Assembly: GCA_035235625.1 (NCBI GenBank)
Contig: CP141143.1
Coordinates: 20,629,092 to 20,693,091 of the forward strand
DNA: 64,000 nucleotides
Origin: Saururus chinensis
Lineage: Eukaryota > Streptophyta > Magnoliopsida > Piperales > Saururaceae
Direction of reading: 5' to 3'
Shown here: piece after piece, positions 13,001-24,216 of the stretch
How the letters are laid out: each line of letters begins with the position of its first letter
How positions within the stretch are numbered: the stretch's first letter is position 1
The notes under the pieces: generated by a model
What the model was told of the DNA's origin: nothing
The model's database searches: none
The model's input: only the letters and a program-made list of their open reading frames with translations
Program-made: the position numbers and the translations under genes

Positions 13001-16000
13001 AGTATAGGCTCCTGAAAAAGCATGCAATGTGATCTCCACATCTGTAGTACTGACCGGAATGGGCTCCTCATCCGTCGGTGGATGGGCTCCTCATCCGTCG
13101 GTGGGTCTGGCTCTTCATCACAAGAATCATCAACGATATAACAATGCAATGTTTTGCAGCAGTGTCCAGGGACATACTTTTCATCACATGTATAGCACAA
13201 CCTCTTGGAGCGCCACTCCGCCATTTGGGCATTGGTGAGTCGTGTCATAGGAGCATAAACTGGTGGTTCCCACGGGATGGTTCTAAAGAGGGCAACGATT
13301 GAGGAGGAATGGTGGAGGAAGCTGGCCGCGAAAAAGTGGGACAATGCAACTGAGTCAACCGTTCATCACAAACAAACGCCAAGCGGATGGTATCCTCCAA
13401 AGTGTTGTAAGGAAAGAATTGGATCTCCGCCTTTAAATCAGGTTTGAGACCTTTGATAAATGTGGCAACAAGCAGATGTTGGGGCCACCCATGAACCCGG
13501 TATGACAAGGTCTCAAATTCATCGACATACTCTTAAAGGGTGCCACGCTGGCGAGCATCAGACAAAAGAGTGTCAAATGTCTAATAGTGAGTGCACCCAA
13601 AACGTTGGAGGAGAGCTCTGGAAAAGTCATCCCAAGAGGCAGTGGGATGCTGATTCAAATATTGATCGACCTAGCGCATGGCATGACCCTCCATATGAAA
13701 GGAGGCTACCTTGACGTTCATACATAGGCGTATGATGAAACCGAAAAAATCAGTTAATGCGTGACAACCATTCGTCGGGCTCATCGCCCTGAAAAATGGG
13801 GCAAGAGACACGAATTGGTTTTCCATGGATGGTGCTATGATGATCGCGAGGTATGCTCCTTGGTCGCGAAAAGGAACTACTTGAGCAGCTTAGGGATCGG
13901 CATTAGTAAGAAAATCTTCCTCAAACTCTGGTTGGTCCTCAAAAGAGGAACGCCAACACCCGTCCCAAAACGGCCGTCATGGGTTGTGGTTATGATGGAA
14001 TAATCCTGCGGGTTCTCCGATCTAGGGTCAGTGGATATTCTGCCTGGTATAGGAGGAGAACTGATTGGGGCCCGCGGGTGCCCTTGTTGCCCTAGCCCAA
14101 AGGAAGAAAACCAGAGGCGGCCATTTTCCCTTGCCGACGAAAGCACGGAAGTGGAAGACCAGTAAGATGTGGCTGGTAGAACAGTGCTCGGGGTGGCCAT
14201 GGCTTGGGATCCAGTGGCAGTCCCTGAGGTAGAGAGTAATGGAGCGTGCGGCAGCGTCATGCTCACCAAGGAACTCTGGGTTGCTGGTCTAGTGGGGGGA
14301 TGTAAAAGTTGAGAGCTTTCCTGTGCTGGATGACGGACAGAAAACTCAGCGAGCGGTGAGGGAACAGCAGCATGCGGAGCAAGCAGCAGCAGGTCAGCAA
14401 AACTCAGTGGCTGTCTATCACCTGTGCTGCCGTAGTTGTGGCTTGGCGGTTGAGCTGTTGTGAGTGCATCGCGGCCGGGGCGAGTCACGTTCTTTGGGGA
14501 AAGGGTCCCAAAACTGAGAAGAGGATAGGAGCCGACAATGGCGGAAGCTATCAAGCGCTGGAGTTGCTCCATGAGGGCAGCAAATTGGGTTTGCTGTTCA
14601 TGGCGAGTCTCCTTGACCTCGCAGTGTGATTCCTCCAAGCCACGCTCGAGATGAAAGAGACGATCGTGGTGGGCATGAGAGATGGCACGCAACTCGTCAT
14701 GGAGGCTGGGAATATTAGCACCATCGGCGTGTTGGATTGTCCCTTCTCCGGACCCAATTGAGGTATGTTCTTCGGTGTTGGAGGAAAGTGGTAAACTGGG
14801 GTTGGCGCACTGCCCGTCGACCTTGGCTTTGGACCGTGTCATGATGGCGCAGGATCGTTGCTCCGTTACCAATGATGTGAACCGAAAGGGGCAGAGAGGG
14901 AATAGGGAAATAGTAAGGAAGATAACTTCTGAATGATTGTCATTCTAGCCCCAAATTACATGGTTTTTATAGGAGAGGAAACATAAATGCGAATTACTAT
15001 CCTAGAGAAAACCAAGGGACACAACATAGTCCCAATACAATTTAATTAATGACATGGGAAAGCTAAAGGTCACATCAAAAAACCAAGGGACACCCATAGT
15101 CCCGATATAATCCAGTTAATGACATAGGAAGGCTAAAGATCACAATAATAATCCAATTAATGACATGGGAAGGCTAAAGGTCACAGTAGATACAGTACAA
15201 GGGAGAAATTTTTTTTCTCTACAATTTCTCATCTCTCTCACTGAAAGACCTCCAGATAAGGAATACTTGTGCTCCGCTCCCATTTTCATCTTTCCGAAAA
15301 GCCCTTAGAATAATAGATATTTCCATCAAGGCAAAAGATTATGTTATGTAAAGGCATGCACCCGCACCCATTTAACATTTACATTTGTCTCAGGTATAAT
15401 CGCCCTTGAGAATGGTGCTTGTGTAACATCAAAGAGCCTATTTTGGCCATGGGTTATTAATTAATAGTGTGAGTTAGATTAAGTACTCTACTCTTGAAAC
15501 AGACCCCTAACTTAGGGATATCATAATTTTGGATCAAATTTCAATTATTAAATTGGATTCTCTAATAGGCTGCTTCACCTGTTTTAATACGCATTCTTTA
15601 CATCTATTTACTTGTAAGATTCCCCAAGTACAGTTTGGTTTTGTGAATGCAGGCATATCATATCTTGAAAAGGAAGAAGTTCGTGTCCTTTTAAGACAGG
15701 TTTGGTTAACTATTGAATAACTTGTGGTACTGCTTGAGTTGGGATTTCTTGCTATTTTATGAAGGTGCTGCCTACTGTATTTGTGTGTTTGGTATAAAAT
15801 TCTTCAGAAATTTGTTCTCTTAAAGAAATTATGGACTGGAAATGAGGTTTCTTGAACTGTGTATTAATTGCAACTCAACGAACATATTCTGATAAGATGT
15901 TTGTGTTTGTACAGAGCATGTGCATGAAAGATAATGTATTGATTATGTTTATGCCTTAAATAACTTATCTTGCATAGATATTGATCATTTTTTTAATTAC

Positions 16001-18818
16001 GATTATTGTGGTTTCATGATAAATAATCTGAGTACTATCTAAAAGGTTTTAAATTAGGACATCTGCATGTTTAGGCATTTCTGTTAACTGAGCGTGATAT
16101 TTGTTTACAAATAAAGCAGTGAAAGTTCTCTTAAGATATTTCTGCTGCATTCAGAAGTAGTTATAAATGTTAAGGTAAATTGTACCTGAACCCTATGAAT
16201 TATAATGGTAAGGCACTTAACTCCTATGACTTATGAAAATAGGCACCTAACTCCTATAACTTTTGATTTGACTTACGAAATTTCACTTTTAAGACAATTT
16301 TATCCCCTAGCCCACTACCCTCATCCTTCATTGTCGATGATGTCAGCTGCCACTTCGTCTCTGTCATGCCTTCTACATCATCCCCCTTCTCTGACCATGG
16401 CCTCCCAGCCCCAGCCTGGTTCCCAGCCTCTTCACCCACAGCATGGGCCACAACTAGGCTTTGGCCATGACTGGCCATGGCAGGGGGGACTAGGCCGTGG
16501 CTGGGAGGTCATGAGTGGAGGGAGAGTGATGTCGGAGGGGTGCTGGAGGCGGAGGGGTGGCTGGTGGCGCCGTTGGTAGAGGAGGAAAAGATGAGTGGGC
16601 TGAGCTGAGTTTTCATAAGTCATAGTGATTTTGTGCAAGATGGCCATAATTCATATGATTTATTTGCAATTTGTTGGATAATCTGTGTGCTTGCATCAGT
16701 TTGTTTGGGCCATTCCGAGCTTGATATACATTGTTGTGCCTTTCCTTAACAACGTAAGCTTTTAAGGCAACTTGGTTTCTAACATGACATCAGAGCCAAG
16801 AAGTCCCAGTTTTGATCCTCGCCCGTCTCTGTATTCTGTATATGTGCAAGCATTTGCATCCGTTAAATCATGCTTGCTCGTGGTAACACAATTTACCCTA
16901 ATTTTTCAACATAAATTATAGATGATGTGCTCTGTATGCACTATTCTCATGCGTGGACCCATTGGCACCTTTAGAAGGCTTTTGAGGAGCCTATGAAATT
17001 TGGGTTATTAACATGTCAAACTTTATAAACATTGCAATATTTTCTTTGGTGCATGAAGCCTACTGAAATATCACATGATCAATCTTTTGCTTTTAATTCT
17101 ACTAAGCTATGTTTTCATACCAAATTGCCTCTGGTATTAAAGAAATGATGATTGTGAAACTTTACTTCAGGATCCTTTATTTTGGACATACAGACCATTA
17201 TCTGATCTGATGGTCCGTGCAGCTGTAGATGATGTACGTTTTCTTCTACTCATCTACTACAAGATGATGGAGAAGTTGAACCAGCAATCCGTATGGCTTC
17301 TTACAGTGAGGGCCTCATTATATTGTCGCTGTTTCTGCATAAATGACAATGATTTTGCAGATTGGCCCTCTACTCCTCCTATTCCAGGTCTTTCATATTT
17401 GAACAATTATGTTTCTTATTGTGCTGGTTAAAGTTCAATAATGCATTTTTGTATTTTTAAAAAAACCTACTAAATGGGATTTTAAGGGTGGCTGTTAATA
17501 TGGATGCTATGTGAGTATCAGTACTAATTTGGCTTATAACATTAAAGCTGGTAATGAACAAGAAAATTTTTGTAAGTTTTAGAAAGCAAACGAAATACGA
17601 TATTTGTTGTTTCACTATCCTCTGTGACGGCTTTCCACCCTCTTTGACATTACTGAGCAGTCTTAAATATGTAATGCATTGTTAGCATATGAAAAGAAAA
17701 ATGCAAATCCGTGGGATTCCACTTTTGCATGCACTGATTAAATCTCAAATTTTGGTTTATATACATTGAATGACTTATAGCCGCTTGCCTGATAGTTCTG
17801 TTAGCAGTTTCTAATTTTTCTTATCATAGGCAAATATTTAGACTATAGCATGATTAACTAGATTAGAATGACTAGTTTCGTATTTTCCTTTGTCTATAGA
17901 AGCTATATACATCTTTATATATAAGATTTCAAAGAGATAAACCTCTGAAACTTTTCTCTAGCTATAGAAGATCTTTTATGTATGTCAGGAAACACAACAT
18001 ACGTAGAATATATATGCGGTAGTTGACGCTGTTGCTTATGATTTATGTTTAGAAAACAAAATTTCTACATGTCTTTTATGCAGATGAATTGAAGAAAGGT
18101 GTTTTTGCAAAATGCAATATTTAAACAGAGACTGTTTAGTTTGCAATTTAAGGCAGCTACGTTATTGCAGATAGTTTGTTCACTGAAGGAAATGTGCCTG
18201 AAGAGGAGGTTTTATCTGTTCTCAATGTACCTCCAGGGAAAATGGGAGTTATAATTGGGAAGAGAGGATCCTCAATCCTGTCTATCAAACAATCTTGCAA
18301 GTGAGTAAGCGTAGCACTTTGTATTTCGTAACCTTATCTGGTGTTTTGCACTTCAATTCGTATCCTTTAAGGGGCTTTATACCTCATGACTCGTGGTGAG
18401 AAGTGTCATGATTGCAGTCATTGTTGACTTTAGAATTATGAACTATTTTCTCGATTTGAATGGTGTAGCTAATATTTCCTTTTGCGTATTGCAGTGCTGA
18501 AATCCATATTGGAGGTGCTAAGGGACCGCCAGATAAGGTGGGTTTACATGCCATTATAGTTGATGCACCAAGTCATCGACCATAATTGCCCTCTGTAGTT
18601 GGCTTCATAATCTGCTAAAACAGTCGCGGATGAGCCTTCTAGGATGTTGATATACCAAGTCCAATTTTTCAATACCTTAACTCTTATTGCTAACTTAAAT
18701 TTTCTGAAAGTGGCTAAAACATATTATTTCTTTTTCTGAGCAGGTCTTCATTATTGGACCTGTAAAGCAGGTGAGGAAGGCAGAAGCGATTCTCAGGGGA
18801 AGGTTATTGGAAGTGTAG
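7061..18818 (+). CDS. 3'-5' exonuclease (DEDD) / KH-domain protein, 10 exons, complete
   Basis: Coding exons: 7061-7112, 7706-7881, 8122-8253, 8344-8394, 9052-9148, 15653-15699, 17171-17387, 18171-18300, 18495-18537 and 18744-18818. All introns are GT-AG, phases agree, and the 1,020 nt give 339 residues. The N-terminal half is a DnaQ/RNase D-like 3'-5' exonuclease: Exo I is FDCEGVDL (metal ligands Asp, Glu), Exo II spans HDCKRD and HNVMDTQ, and the Exo III area is [11 protein letters not shown]. The C-terminal quarter is a KH RNA-binding fold with the GxxG loop as IIGKRGSS, followed by [13 protein letters not shown] and [17 protein letters not shown]. The architecture and length match the Arabidopsis At2g25910-type protein. 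A role in RNA trimming is inferred, not shown. Start: the first ATG of exon 1, after a GC-rich leader. Intron 5 is about 6.5 kb because of a chromovirus. A TGTGAC microsatellite lies in the 3'UTR near 18908. Confidence 0.92.
9365..9680 (-). repeat. 3' LTR of the chromovirus
   Basis: A 316-bp copy matching 14873-15188 with no length change. On the element's own strand it starts TATTGTGACC and ends GGTTCACATCA, so the termini are TA...CA rather than TG...CA. The motif 'aatgacat(g/a)gga(a)ggctaaaggtcaca' recurs three times within it, giving a short internal repeat. Confidence 0.93.
9709..10741 (-). pseudogene. Integrase core and chromodomain of the chromovirus
   Basis: The integrase core begins near 10741 (DFIEALP, then [12 protein letters not shown]). 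A frameshift near 10600 separates it from the next frame (10589-9861), which carries the second Asp region as CDCDQVFTS and the catalytic Glu region as [15 protein letters not shown] further frame change leads to 10005-9709, ending in a chromodomain: [27 protein letters not shown] and [11 protein letters not shown]. Chromodomains at this position bind histone marks and steer integration in chromoviruses. The HHCC zinc finger (about 11200-10750) is badly decayed. Confidence 0.88.
11314..12336 (-). pseudogene. Reverse transcriptase and RNase H of the chromovirus
   Basis: Two frames split by one stop near 12112. The first (12336-12112) has [19 protein letters not shown] and [11 protein letters not shown]; the second (12105-11314) has [24 protein letters not shown]. 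The polymerase box reads FFDNILIY where the family has FFDDILIY, so the second catalytic Asp is Asn (codon 11938-11940). The block [14 protein letters not shown] and the [13 protein letters not shown] connection follow, then RNase H with [18 protein letters not shown] and FYSKALS. The usual RNase H 'TDAS' reads 'SDTS'. Confidence 0.92.
12620..13039 (-). pseudogene. Retropepsin-type protease of the chromovirus
   Basis: Around residue 33 of this frame stands [12 protein letters not shown], the active-site D-S/T-G motif typical of plant Ty3/gypsy proteases, followed by the hydrophobic flap region and [17 protein letters not shown] (the 'LGxxWL' motif). The frame continues toward the RT but shifts before the RT's first conserved block. 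Confidence 0.88.
13120..14872 (-). pseudogene. Gag region with CCHC knuckle, frameshifted
   Basis: The N-terminal frame (14872-13877) begins next to the primer-binding site and soon gives [10 protein letters not shown], then a Glu/Gln/His-rich, probably coiled segment ([20 protein letters not shown]). The gag core continues in other frames at about 13880-13250, with [19 protein letters not shown] and EYVDEFETL, and stop codons between them. The zinc knuckle is [16 protein letters not shown] near 13215-13170, the usual plant gypsy CYNCDEKxxPGHxC form. At 13057-13107 a 27-bp segment (gggctcctcatccgtcggtg...) is duplicated in tandem. Confidence 0.85.
14873..15188 (-). repeat. 5' LTR of the chromovirus
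   Basis: Identical in length to the left LTR and about 96% identical by eye. It is followed on the right by the GATAC duplication and on its inner side by the primer-binding site. Confidence 0.93.
16172..16670. mobile_element. Inverted-repeat element with GC-rich core in intron 6
   Basis: The left arm (about 16172-16235) has AAATTGTACCTGAACCC, TATGAATTAT and CTATGACTTATGAAAA. The right arm, reverse-complemented from 16607-16670, has AAATTGCAAATAAATC, TATGAATTATGG and CTATGACTTATGAAAA at matching spacing. The roughly 60-bp terminal inverted repeats enclose a GC-rich, low-complexity core (about 16310-16590) with GGC/GCC runs. No target duplication is clear, so the exact ends and superfamily are open. 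Confidence 0.65.
16690..16880 (-). repeat. Dispersed repeat with reversed 'TATATCAAGC' and 'ATCAGAGCC' motifs
   Basis: The plus strand reads 'gggccattccgagcttgatatacattgtt', the inverse of the 'gtatatcaagccc' repeat found four times near the thioesterase gene. It continues with 'gcaacttggtttctaacatgacatcagagcc', also seen at 61280-61300 as 'gcaacttagtttctcaca'. It is therefore a member of one dispersed repeat family within intron 6. Confidence 0.5.
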
Positions 18819-19734
18819 TAGTTACCTGCTCAATTGCTTATAATGCTTCTTTGCATACTAGGAAAACTAGAACCTTTCTGACAAATGAGTTGGTTTCTCT
18901 TTTCACTGTGACTGTGACTGTGACTGTGAGTGATTTCTATTGAACTAGTCGTAAAAGGGTTGTAGCACTTTGCGGCGATGTGAATGTGGTGAAATCTGAC
19001 CAGAGCTTTCTTTCTTGGAGTCCATGCCTCCAGCATCAGTTGTCTTGCCATGGTGTCGATCTGTGTTGTGTGTACAGAGTCTGAAACCTCGGATCAAGGC
19101 AGTAATTGCTGAGAACCAGGACCTGTAGTATATTTATTTGCTAGTACCATTTGAATATTGATCTTCTATTTTGTGTACTATGGCCATTACCACGGGAGAA
19201 AATAATTTAGATGGGTGTGTGTTAGGTTCTCCTCCCAAGTTCAGACTTGCTGGTGATGCATCCTGACTCTAGTCGCTTTCAAAAGTTTAGCATCAACATG
19301 TGCTTGTGTTAAGTGTACTTGCGGAGGTTCACGTGTGCAGGTAGGTCAAGTGTGCACGTGTCTGTGGATTGAGCAAAGATAACGTTCAAAAAACCATGCC
19401 CTCTTTAAATTGTGGAAAGTGACGGCTCCCTGTATAATGAAGCAGAGATAGGCCCATTGGAAGAAGTCAGAGGAACAAGACAAACTTCTTTCTTGTGGCT
19501 TGCGTTCATGAACATGGAATTTCACTGAATTGACCAAGGAAAACGAAGTGGAATAAGACTCTCCAAGTTTAGTCGGCATAGATTGGAAACCCTAGGAAAA
19601 CCATATTCGGGCCTGTCTATGGCTCATGTCATGTGATACATTTTCTTCATATTAGGGGTGCCAGCCTAGCTTGGTGGGTTCACGCCGAGCTTGGCTCTTA
19701 TTCTTGTACTCTTAGTTAAAAATATTCCCTCCAT
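18819..19734. other. 3'UTR and intergenic DNA
   Basis: It holds the likely 3'UTR of the exonuclease/KH gene, including four copies of TGTGAC-type hexamers at about 18907-18932. No further gene is supported. Confidence 0.45.
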
Positions 19735-20029
19735 CCCATGTTAATAACTCCATTTAAAAAAAAATTATCTTATATAAATAGCGTTATTAACTCATTTTAA
19801 ATAACTGAATACTCATTTTAAAAGTGTATCATAGGTTATTTTCTATTATCTTAATTGTGGATCTCACTATTCAATAAAAAACACTCCATCTCTCCCACAT
19901 TAATAACTATTTAATTTTTAAAAAATAAATTATTTTTAATTTAATTTTAAAAAATAAATAGAGCTATTAATTTAGGCCTAATGGAGCATTATTTTTATAA
20001 ATAGAGTTATTAATGTAGAATAGAGGGAA
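19735..20029. mobile_element. Stowaway-type MITE containing a second, nested MITE
   Basis: The outer ends read TTCCCTCCATCCCATGTTAA on the left and, reverse-complemented, TTCCCTCTATTCTACATTAA on the right, with TA flanks at 19733-19734 and 20030-20031. Inside, 19884-19986 begins CTCCATCTCTCCCACATTAA and ends with the inverted form (TTAATTTAGGCCTAATGGAG). Both are related AT-rich Stowaway copies. The inner one interrupts the outer. Confidence 0.65.
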
Positions 20030-21396
20030 TATGAAATGCATAAAAAAAATTATTTGATGTGCAATTTAATTATTTGTTATATTAAAACCATGATTAAAAT
20101 GCCAAAAAATCGAGCCATCAAATACTAAGAAGTTTGGGCTTCAACCTAGAGCCAATTCGAGCTGAGTCTCCTTAAGGGTATCTTTTTCAACTCCCCATTT
20201 ATAATGAGTGTTGTAGCCTTTAATATTTAAAATCAATAATGCACGTCCTAGCGTAGGGAATGTTAATGCCTAGGCTCATTATTAGTAAAGAGTATAAAAA
20301 AAAAACACTTCCGACCGAGGGGTGTTGCTTAGTAGTAAACACGTCTTTAGTCTTTGGTACATAGTATAACAGTGGTAAATAACAGTGTTTTCTCTGTGCG
20401 TCAAAAGACGGTGGGATGAGGTCTGCTTCAGTACGGGGGAGGGCAAGATCCGATCCGCGTCGTGTCAGCCAACCTAGCCCCGTCCTTCTCCAAGCATTAG
20501 GAAGCTGATAGAAAGGGGACAAGGATAGTGATGTGCATTTTCACTATTGCAACCTTTGTCTTCTCCGGACCTTGACATGAATTTGCGTGTCCATGTCTAG
20601 GTTCATAGATTAAACGGGTGTGTATGTTACTAAGCGTGGGTTACTTTCACATCTGTCTCGCATGAGATGAAAAGAAGGGATGTCGACAAATACACATCGT
20701 TTTCTTTTGAAAGGAGCAACTTTTTTTCGCAATGTTTTCACTTTGGACTTTGTGATGGCAAAAATTATAAAAGATGTGAGCGAATTATACGGTGGACCAC
20801 CCCTAAGATGTTCAAATAATGCATTTGGTGGCACAAGTCCCCGTAGTACATGGGAGTTCCCAATAGTTTGTAATGCTATTTAGGCTCTTTACGGATGCTT
20901 ATGTAATGCTCACCGCGATGAAGAAGAAGACCATAGGGCCCGTCGCATGGGTATGTACATAGGTTGCGGTAGCATGTACATTCTACAAATGGCTTCATAA
21001 GTCATTTTTCAACAAATTAATTAATACTTAGTGTTGAAAAACATGCACATGAAATTATGTGCTCCCAAGAAGTCAACCCCTATTGATCAATTTGGAATTG
21101 CACACTAATAAACACCAATTTTGCCGTGTACATTATAATATCCAATTCATAAAAAAATGCAAAATTTCGAGGATCGTCGACCTGGACATGCAATACTTTA
21201 TAATGTCAGAAACAGATTATAATTTTTTTTAAACGAGATTTTGCATGCATTACTTGGAAGAGGTAATATGATGCAGCGGCATTAGCTGAGCGAGCCGAGT
21301 CACTGGAGCCGAAAGCGAAAGATCATGGTCCCGGTTCCAGCACTTCTGTTCCGATCTGCCATGTGCGGGGCGACAGAGAAGCCAAAGAGAAGACAC
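20030..21396. other. Intergenic, no gene seen
   Basis: Open frames at 20220-20880 on both strands carry no recognised motif. From about 21270 the sequence becomes GC-richer and lacks stop-dense AT tracts, as near promoters, but no gene follows closely. Confidence 0.35.
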
Positions 21397-21425
21397 CACG
21401 TGTCAGTTTCTGCAAATGTCACGTG
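21397..21425. promoter_or_regulatory. Paired G-box/ABRE elements
   Basis: Two CACGTG cores, at 21397-21402 (context GACACCACGTGTCAG, ABRE-like) and 21420-21425 (TCACGTGAGG), lie 23 bp apart in a GC-rich block. Paired ACGT elements are typical of abscisic-acid or light-responsive promoters bound by bZIP or bHLH proteins. The next recognised start codon is about 2.8 kb away, so any target is uncertain. Confidence 0.35.
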
Positions 21426-23688
21426 AGGCCCCCATGCCCAATGCAATCATTCTTGGTGGATCCCGGCGGAGGACCACGAGCCGAGCCGTAAAGCCAAGCC
21501 GCCTCGGGTTACGCGGCAGACGTCAATGAATTCAACAGCTCATTAGCCGGAGGCACATATAACGCGGGAGGGCGGGGGACAGCGACCGCTTCGTCCACAT
21601 TCGAAGTCAAATGCCAATATTTATCCCAAATAAATAATTTTGAAATTTTTACTGCATTTATATTGTTGTTGTCCAGTCAAACAGTGACACCTGTCCAGTC
21701 TAGCTGGAAATAATTAATTTAAAATACGTAAAAAATTTATAATATATACATTTTTATTATATTCATGGCGGACATAGCCATGGGTGCTTGGATCATTTAT
21801 TTTTCATGGGCAAAATGTTGACTCTATTCACATCACACTTCTGTGTTTCTTCCCAGGGGGCCCCCCCTGCATTGATTGACAGATCGGTTCCCTTCTTTGT
21901 ACTACAGAAGTTGAGTTCGAGTGAAAAATGTGGTCCTGACAAGGTGGAATGTGAGATTAGGGCTTCAAGCAAGTTAATTACTCTTTAGAATGGTGTACAG
22001 GATGATGACGGGTGTGTGTATTATTTTACATCCAAATCAACATGTGGTCATACATGTTTAAGGTATTAAACATGTTGTAGACATGGTTAGCATCAAAGGG
22101 CCATGTGGGTCGGAATGTTTTGCCTCCGGATTAGGTACTGCATTTGGTATTTTAGAAGGCATGCATTAGTAATTTAGTTGCAATATCAATTCATCTTTGC
22201 CTTCTTGAATCAGAATATGATTCTGTGGCATTGGAACTGGCAGATTTGATGGCTGGATCATATGTCAAGTGGGTGTTCTTAATCTGTTGATCTCGGCAAG
22301 TAGTTTAAAAATTTTAAAGAGAAAAATAGTTTCGAGTCTGTTGAGGAGAAATGCGAAGTTGACATGGGATTTGCATACAAGAAGCTGTCATGGCAACCCA
22401 TTCACCGAGCTGTCTTCATGGTACGCATGTGGGGAAGCTCATACCCTGATATCCCTCATTCACAGCCAATAAGCATCATTTGGAAAAGAAAAAAAATAAG
22501 AAATGGATGTACAGACAAAGTCCTAGGAGCAAGTTGCACGCTTTCTTGCTTCTGATTCTTGTTCATTTCTTTTTTGTTTACAGTCTACCTCTTTCAATTC
22601 TATATTCAAGCTCACCAAAGAAAATGGTTCCTTGGTCTCAAACTGCAAATCTCACAGATTTTCAGTTATGTCTAGCCTTATTAAATAATGTTATACCATA
22701 AAACCAAAGTACAGATCCACTTCTTTGTTTATTTAATCTGAATATACTCTTTGAGTGTTATCTACTACACCTTGTCTCTCAGCAAAAAAGAAAAAGAAAA
22801 AAACTCCACCTTGTCAGTCTGCTTTCTTGTGTTGTTTTTTTTTTGGATCGGTAACTTCTTTCTTGTTTTTACAAAGAGATCAAGAACAAAGGTTAGACCC
22901 CTTCCACTTAATTAACCCAGGAACTTCAGTACTTAATTGTGTTTTATTTTGATAATTTAAGTACGGCAATTTTTCCCAAAAGATAGACTGCTTCCACTAC
23001 ATAAACCCGGAACTTCAGTACTTCAATATTTTTTTGCGGGGTAAATTAAGTACTTCAATTTCTCCTTCATATATCTTGTACGTAGAAGACATGTAGAAAT
23101 GTCTTGTGCAACATCTACAACTAAAAAAATGCAGGTGGTCCGAAGTAATCCGTTGTTGTCAGGTTTTTGTGTGTTTGCATTGCATTTATATCCCTACACA
23201 TACATGCACATGTACATACCATGTACAACTACTAAGTTGATGGGGAGTAAATACCATTAATATATATGTTGCAGCAGTAGTATCTGCATTAATGGAAATT
23301 ATAAATTATTCATGATTAAGACTATGATTAAATGTGTACTTTCTGGTAGGCGGTGAATGGTAGTGCTCAAACGGGCACTCTTACTGCCGTCTCTGAAAGT
23401 TGGCAGAGAGCATGAACTAGCTCAGAAGCAACCAAAAGAGGTGCAGGCCTTTTCTTATCTCTATTATATACAAAATCCTCTGAGAAACCTCATGCCCCGC
23501 ATCTGCAGAAATCCTCTCCTCCCCCACCCAAAAATATAAACAAAAAAAAAACTGCTATGCACCAAAAGCCTTGTCTTTGAAAACTCAACTCTTGCTCTTT
23601 CCAAAAGAGACTAAATAATTGATTCATCTAGTCTGTGGACTTTGATTTCTGCTTTCCAAGTAGTTGTTGGGACCACCTTTCTTTCCTC
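21426..23688. other. Upstream flank of the bHLH gene
   Basis: No gene is supported. A local duplication of about 85 bp lies at 22895-23050 ('cccttccactta...cccaggaacttcagtactt' and 'tgcttccactac...cccggaacttcagtacttc'). An ATA-rich tract and a poly-A/poly-T mix occur near 22780-22840. Confidence 0.4.
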
Positions 23689-23696
23689 TTTATAAG
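23689..23696 (+). promoter_or_regulatory. Candidate TATA box of the bHLH gene
   Basis: TTTATAAG follows a pyrimidine-rich stretch. It would place transcription start near 23720, giving a leader of about 300 nt after removal of the 5'UTR intron. Position and composition fit, but no experimental support is available. Confidence 0.4.
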
Positions 23697-23990
23697 CAAA
23701 TCACTCGGCAGAATTAGCACCGAGAGTCGAGGCATTGCTTGCATTCACTACCTTTCTCTTCAGTCCCTAGCTACATGCCCTTTATATTAGTTAAATGAGA
23801 GATATTTTCTGGGTGTACAAAGTTTCCATGAGAAGATAGATTTCAATACAGTTGCAGCATTCTGATGAAGATGGTCGAACTTTGCTTCCATTAATTCTTT
23901 AATTAATTTGCTTTGCCAAGAAGATTTGAGATTTTGTACGAGTATCAGCTGAGTCTTCCTTTCTGGTGGTTTGTGGCTTCAGTTTAGAAG

Positions 23991-24182
23991 GTGAGTGACA
24001 ACTCACTAAACTAGGATTTGCTTAACTGGTTGAATGCATGCTTCTTTACTATTTGACAAGTCAAAGTATTTAGCTAATTAAGCTTAATTAAGATTACTTG
24101 CGAAACTTTTTTGTGGGCTTCTTCCCTATATATCCGATTTAATCTGATCTGTCTCTTTTCTAAATTCTGCTTTCACGTACAG
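23991..24182 (+). other. Likely 5'UTR intron of the bHLH gene
   Basis: The donor AGAAG/GTGAGT at 23990-23991 and the acceptor TTTCACGTACAG at 24182 bracket 192 AT-rich bases ending 34 bp before the start codon. The borders match plant consensus well. Inferred from splice signals only. Confidence 0.5.
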
Positions 24183-24216
24183 AAGACTAGCCACAATCCC
24201 ACCCATATCGCTAGCA

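Larger units (their letters stand above)
9365..15188 (-). mobile_element. Reina-like Ty3/gypsy chromovirus, full-length but inactive, antisense in intron 5
   Basis: A 5,824-bp element bounded by two 316-bp direct LTRs and an exact GATAC duplication (9360-9364 and 15189-15193). Read on the minus strand the order is LTR, primer-binding site, gag, protease, RT, RNase H, integrase, chromodomain, LTR. This is the Ty3/gypsy order, with a C-terminal chromodomain as in chromoviruses. The short LTRs and compact size favour the Reina clade. The primer-binding site begins TTGGTAACGGAGC next to the 5' LTR, an imperfect match to the initiator-Met type TGGTATCAGAGC. Stop codons and frameshifts interrupt every region. 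About 12 differences between the LTRs (roughly 4%, counted by eye) point to a fairly recent insertion. It lies opposite to the host gene. Confidence 0.93.
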
